This document shows positions 61,201 to 64,000 of a stretch of DNA of 64,000 nt, piece after piece. The position numbers and the translations under genes are program-made. The stretch is from Oxytricha trifallax. Taxonomy: Eukaryota; Ciliophora; Spirotrichea; Sporadotrichida; Oxytrichidae. The stretch covers positions 1-64,000 of the forward strand of contig ARYC01001303.1 in NCBI GenBank assembly GCA_000711775.1. The letters run 5' to 3'. The notes beneath the pieces were generated by a model. It made no database searches. It was not told the origin of the DNA and saw only the letters and a list, made by a program, of their open reading frames with translations. The stretch's first letter is position 1. The number at the start of each line of letters is the position of its first letter.

Positions 61201-62860
61201 AATTAGTATTGTTTAATTGAGAACTATTGTCTGTTGTATTATGTGAATCAAACAATTAAGTAGAATTTTAACTTTCTGTCAGATTAGTAGTAAAAATAAT
61301 CAATATCTATTTCATGATAAATTTGACGAAATTATAATAAATTAGTGCTATTACCGGTAATTGTAGTCTGATTAAACCCTCATGTTTTTAATAAGAAAAA
61401 TAGACTCAGAGTTTAAAAAATTAAAATTTGTTTTTTATTTTGAAAGTAATCAAAAACGATTAAAGTATAATTTTGTAATCTTCATGATTTTAATTAAAAA
61501 AAACAATTGTTAAAAAAATAATTTGTAAAAGAATATTTTTTATATAACTAACTTTTAGCTTTCTTTTTTAGTTTCAATAATTATCATAAGAGCTTTAGTA
61601 TCAGAATCTGTGCTGTTAGTATTATTTGTTTGATTGGTCGTGTTTTGGGTTGCATCAGTAGGATTTGAAGTCGAACTGTTACTATTAGTTTCATTGACAG
61701 TTACTGTTTAATTTGTAATATTTTGAGTTCCATTAGTTGGATTTGAAGTGGAACTGTTACTATTAGTGTCATTATTAGTGGAAGGCGTTGTTAAATTTGT
61801 TATTGAATCATCATAAGCAATTAAAGTTTAATTAGTAGAGCTGTTTAATTGATCAGATACCGCCTCAACAGAAATATCTGCCTCTCTCAACATTGTGTAA
61901 ACTGATTCCTTGTTTTAAAATCTATAAAAATCATTAAATTTTAATTCTAATGATTGATTTCTTGTTGTCTGGGTCTGAGAATTTGAAAACAAGCGTTTAG
62001 AAAACTTCCTCGAAAAGGGAATTGATTTGTTTTATTATATCAATACTTTCTTGAAGCAATGTTTAATTCATTTGAGTTATGGATGTTGATGACTTAGCTT
62101 AAATTTGTGATTGAATCAGCGTTTCTTAAAGGAAGGGTTGCAACATAACGTATTAGTACATTAGAGTCATATTTTGTTTTGCTTCATTTAGCATCTATTC
62201 AAGGAAGTTCTCGGATAATTTATATTGCTGATAATAAAAAGCATTTATAATTAATATTATTAAATCTAATATTAATATTATCTTATGGATTGATTTGAGA
62301 GAAGAAATCGGGAATCCATAAAAATAATTTAATATATAGTTATGATAGAAAAATTGATAATTTAAATCCTTTTAGAGATTCATGAAATAATCTTAAGTAA
62401 AATTATTCAAGGAACCTGTAAGAGGTTGCATTTTATCAATTCTTGTAGTTATGGCTAAGCCAAGTTGCAAAATTAAAGAAGTAACTACTAGAGCTTAAAA
62501 TATGTTTTAACCAAAAATTTTGGTACAGGGAGTCTAAAAAAAAGTAATGATAACATTTATTATTCTAATCTTAAAATTGATAAAATTCTTATCATATTAG
62601 CTAAAATAAAAGACATATGAAAATTTATAAATTAAGCAATTAATTTATTTAGTCTGTTTAAGTTGTATTTGTTGCATTTCTTTGAAAATTTCTTGTGTAA
62701 TCTATATAAAAAAAAGTAATAAATTTATTCAAATAAGAAATTTTATTTTTTGAATTATTTAATCAATGGATTTAAAATGTTCGTTATTTTATGAAGGAGG
62801 TCAACTTTGCAGGTTTCTGGGAATCTGGCTTAATGTGTAAGCAATATTTAATAATAAATT
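55259..62860 (-). CDS. g22: very large N/S/T-repeat membrane protein, transposon-laden
   Basis: N-terminal pieces lie at 62640-62860, a signal-peptide-like core at 62440-62510 (ALVVTSLILQLGLAITT) and a Gln-rich helical region at 61970-62230. NST-rich MDSs follow at 61590-61915, 60965-61290 and 57756-59290; the last holds 12-residue repeats of the TNATDSSNSSSS type. Pre-membrane SYTFDLKYVAIIASGVIVLV gives the helix. Two IESs (32 and 75 bp) flank it, followed by TVDGKTKWQIKQSCKQFRC. A 1.48-kb IES splits the tail, which ends at TGA 55259. One extra base near 58162 shifts the repeat frame. It probably forms a large, heavily sequon-bearing surface protein; assigning all pieces to one gene is inference from order and frame. 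Confidence 0.6.
55841..57218. mobile_element. Element with telomere-like inverted termini (CAAA-ACCCC), about 1.4 kb
   Basis: The left end reads CAAACCCCTTAATTGAATG and the right end, inverted, CAAAACCCCTTAATCAAATG, forming terminal inverted repeats that begin like the C4A4 telomere repeat, as in hypotrich TBE transposons (established for that group). Inside, the minus-strand frame at 56714-56930 is protein-like (AELKKYPFYSNMLLQIINLL; ERKSLTIHQAREIAYKMS). Segments at 56010-56290 are coding-like on both strands. No DDE motif was recognised, and 1.4 kb is short for a full TBE. Confidence 0.62.
56714..56932 (-). CDS. Unrecognised coding frame inside the telomere-ended element
   Basis: About 70 codons ending at TGA 56714, helical and hydrophilic (EAWFAELKKYPFYSN...). 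The upstream edge hits an in-frame TGA, so an earlier segment (perhaps 57060-57110) would have to join through another junction. Could be an element protein or a stray MDS. Function unknown. Confidence 0.4.
57553..57632. other. IES in g22 (75 bp, pointer AGTTT) between helix and juxtamembrane motif
   Basis: Removal joins FFKYGLQKKT to VDGKTKWQIKQ. Confidence 0.87.
57718..57755. other. IES in g22 (32 bp, pointer ATCAAA)
   Basis: Removal joins ESSSYTFD to LKYVAIIASG, immediately before the helix. Confidence 0.86.
57970..58640 (-). repeat. 36-bp coding minisatellite in g22
   Basis: About 18 units of a 12-codon repeat (TNATDSSNSSSS type) in the ectodomain MDS, with variation among units. An extra base near 58162 shifts the frame between units. 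Confidence 0.88.
59640..59954 (+). CDS. Transposase-like fragment (Tc1/mariner, TBE type)
   Basis: A plus-strand frame containing LVNIYKNNGISYKTVNCIKR, with the helix-turn-helix style of Tc1 family DNA-binding domains, followed by IKFIHAEEAVFTFNTF, similar to the block around the first catalytic Asp in TBE transposases. Here the expected Asp-Glu reads Glu-Glu, so it may be inactive. The frame ends at TGA 59952; downstream sequence in the same frame stays protein-like for a short way, suggesting decay. No D/E pair seen downstream. Confidence 0.5.
60035..60577 (-). CDS. Basic protein frame of the TBE-like relic
   Basis: About 180 codons between TGA triplets on the minus strand, rich in Lys/Arg/Gln (QQKKRRKIKIIKNELKESQK; NINKLRKRLFRDIQKPDV). 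Size and charge fit an accessory TBE protein. Other frames in this interval are also open, so this is the most plausible of several readings. Confidence 0.4.
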
Positions 62861-64000
62861 AATTAAACAAGAGTTTTATTATTAAACACACAGGGGTTTT
62901 TATAATTTTATCTCGATTCATTATTAATAATAATTTTTTTCATAATATGAAATTATAATTTCACAAATAATGCTTTAAAAATGTTCTAAAGTATACAATA
63001 CAGGCGAGATGATATATATATATATATATAGTGATTTTTTAAAGGAAAATGAGAAGTAAAGTAAAGATTTTTTTTTTAAAAAAAAAATATAAATTGTTTG
63101 ATAAATCATTAACTTAATTCATCCCCTAAACACAGATTAAAACTTAATGATATTTAATTGACTGATTATAATAAATGTGACTCCTTTAATTTTACTGTGC
63201 TTATATTTTTAAACATTTCTCATAATCTCCTTAATATTTCAATTTTAATGTAAAATATCAAAAATAATAGTTAAATAATAAAATACAAACAATTCAACTT
63301 TAAATCAATTACATCTTTTTATATTGTTTTGTTTAATGTTATTCTATGATTAATTGTAGTAAGTTAGGAAGTTACATTTGTTACAAATAAAAATGTTTTA
63401 AAAAATAATTTACTGATCATCCCAACTTTGCTGTTATTTTAATTAAATATTATATTCAATAAATTTAATTCGAAAATTTTGACTGATTGCCAACTAAAAT
63501 AACTTAAAATAAAACTAAAAAAAGACTCTAAAACTATCTGTTTTAAGAACTTTAAAATGAAAATTATTTTATATAAAAATATTGTTACTTAAAGAGTTAA
63601 TTTCAAGAAAATACTTTCAACATGTTCTTAAAAGTACTTTAATCATATCATAAAATCCATTCAATTTAGTTATATTTAGTTGTTTTAGTGTTTTTAAAAT
63701 TTTTTCTGCCTCATAATCAGGCCTTATTTTAACCAAGTATAATTAATCTTGGTTAATATATATTTATTTAAATTAATGACCTATTATGAATTGAATTTTT
63801 GAAATTCAAAGCTGACGATATTTCAATAAATTTGCTTAAGAAAAGCGTTTCGAAAAATTTAGCTCATTCCTTCTGCCTATAAATGTCTTATCTGAAAGTA
63901 ATTGATTAAAATAAGTTAGATAAAAGAGTAAAATCGACGGTGGCATTACTATTGAGACAATGCATAAAAAAATATTTTAAATATTCTTTAAACTTTCAAA
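62861..64000. other. AT-rich right end of window
   Basis: About 1.1 kb, very AT-rich, with a short TA run at 63012-63030 and A/T homopolymers at 63060-63090. A weak coding-like stretch on the minus strand at 63840-63960 is not convincing enough to call. Confidence 0.4.

Overview
The window looks like germline (micronuclear) DNA of a hypotrich-type ciliate such as the Oxytricha/Stylonychia group; the species is inferred. TAA and TAG are read as Gln and TGA is the normal stop: paralogous genes g2/g3 and g5/g6 end at TGA at matching places. Coding sequence is cut into macronuclear-destined segments (MDSs) separated by AT-rich internal eliminated sequences (IESs). Each IES has one copy of a short direct repeat (pointer, 3-10 bp) at each end, and removing it with one pointer copy restores frame and homology. 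I resolved 48 such junctions by eye (IES lengths 26 bp to 1.48 kb). After excision the coding lengths of g2, g3, g11 and g12 are exact multiples of three, which is an independent check. Conventional GT-AG introns are a separate layer (a 37-nt intron in g11). MDSs are in linear order; I saw no scrambled or inverted gene, although stray gene fragments occur inside IESs.

Layout. 1-3.2 kb: a plus-strand helical/TPR-like gene in pieces. 3.2-10.6 kb, minus strand: two crotonase-family (enoyl-CoA isomerase/hydratase-like) paralogues g2 and g3, then three HTATIP2-like Rossmann-fold paralogues g4-g6 (g4 damaged, g5 split by a 923-bp IES, g6 with no IES). 11.3-16.6 kb: g7, a large Asn/Ser/Thr-rich membrane protein. 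17.7-19.3 kb: g8, a Cys-rich secreted or surface protein. 20-22.5 kb: g10, a low-complexity protein. 22.8-24.2 kb: g11, a MAPKK-like kinase. 24.3-25.3 kb: g12, a small low-complexity protein. 27.1-62.9 kb: a head-to-tail, all minus-strand array of ten further relatives of g7 (g13-g22).

The g7/g13-g22 family is the main discovery candidate. Members share a signal peptide (seen in most), an N/S/T-rich ectodomain with Asn-X-Ser/Thr sequons, a single membrane helix often starting with G[LI]P, a basic stop-transfer, a juxtamembrane D/N-G-x-x-K-W-x-C-R-K-like motif with following cysteines, and a long Q/N-rich cytoplasmic tail. In eight members an IES sits at the same place, between the helix and the juxtamembrane motif, with different pointers.

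Several IESs are themselves mobile-element-like: near-perfect foldbacks (3971-5078, 15150-16394, 33639-33928, 41262-41840), an element with telomere-like CAAAACCCC termini (inside 55808-57291), a Tc1/mariner (TBE-like) relic (59.3-60.9 kb), and a GC-rich block of unknown nature (12.8-13.43 kb). Frame breaks in g4, g7 and g22 may be decay or assembly errors. TGA-only stops in AT-rich DNA leave long chance open frames, so short isolated calls are given low confidence.
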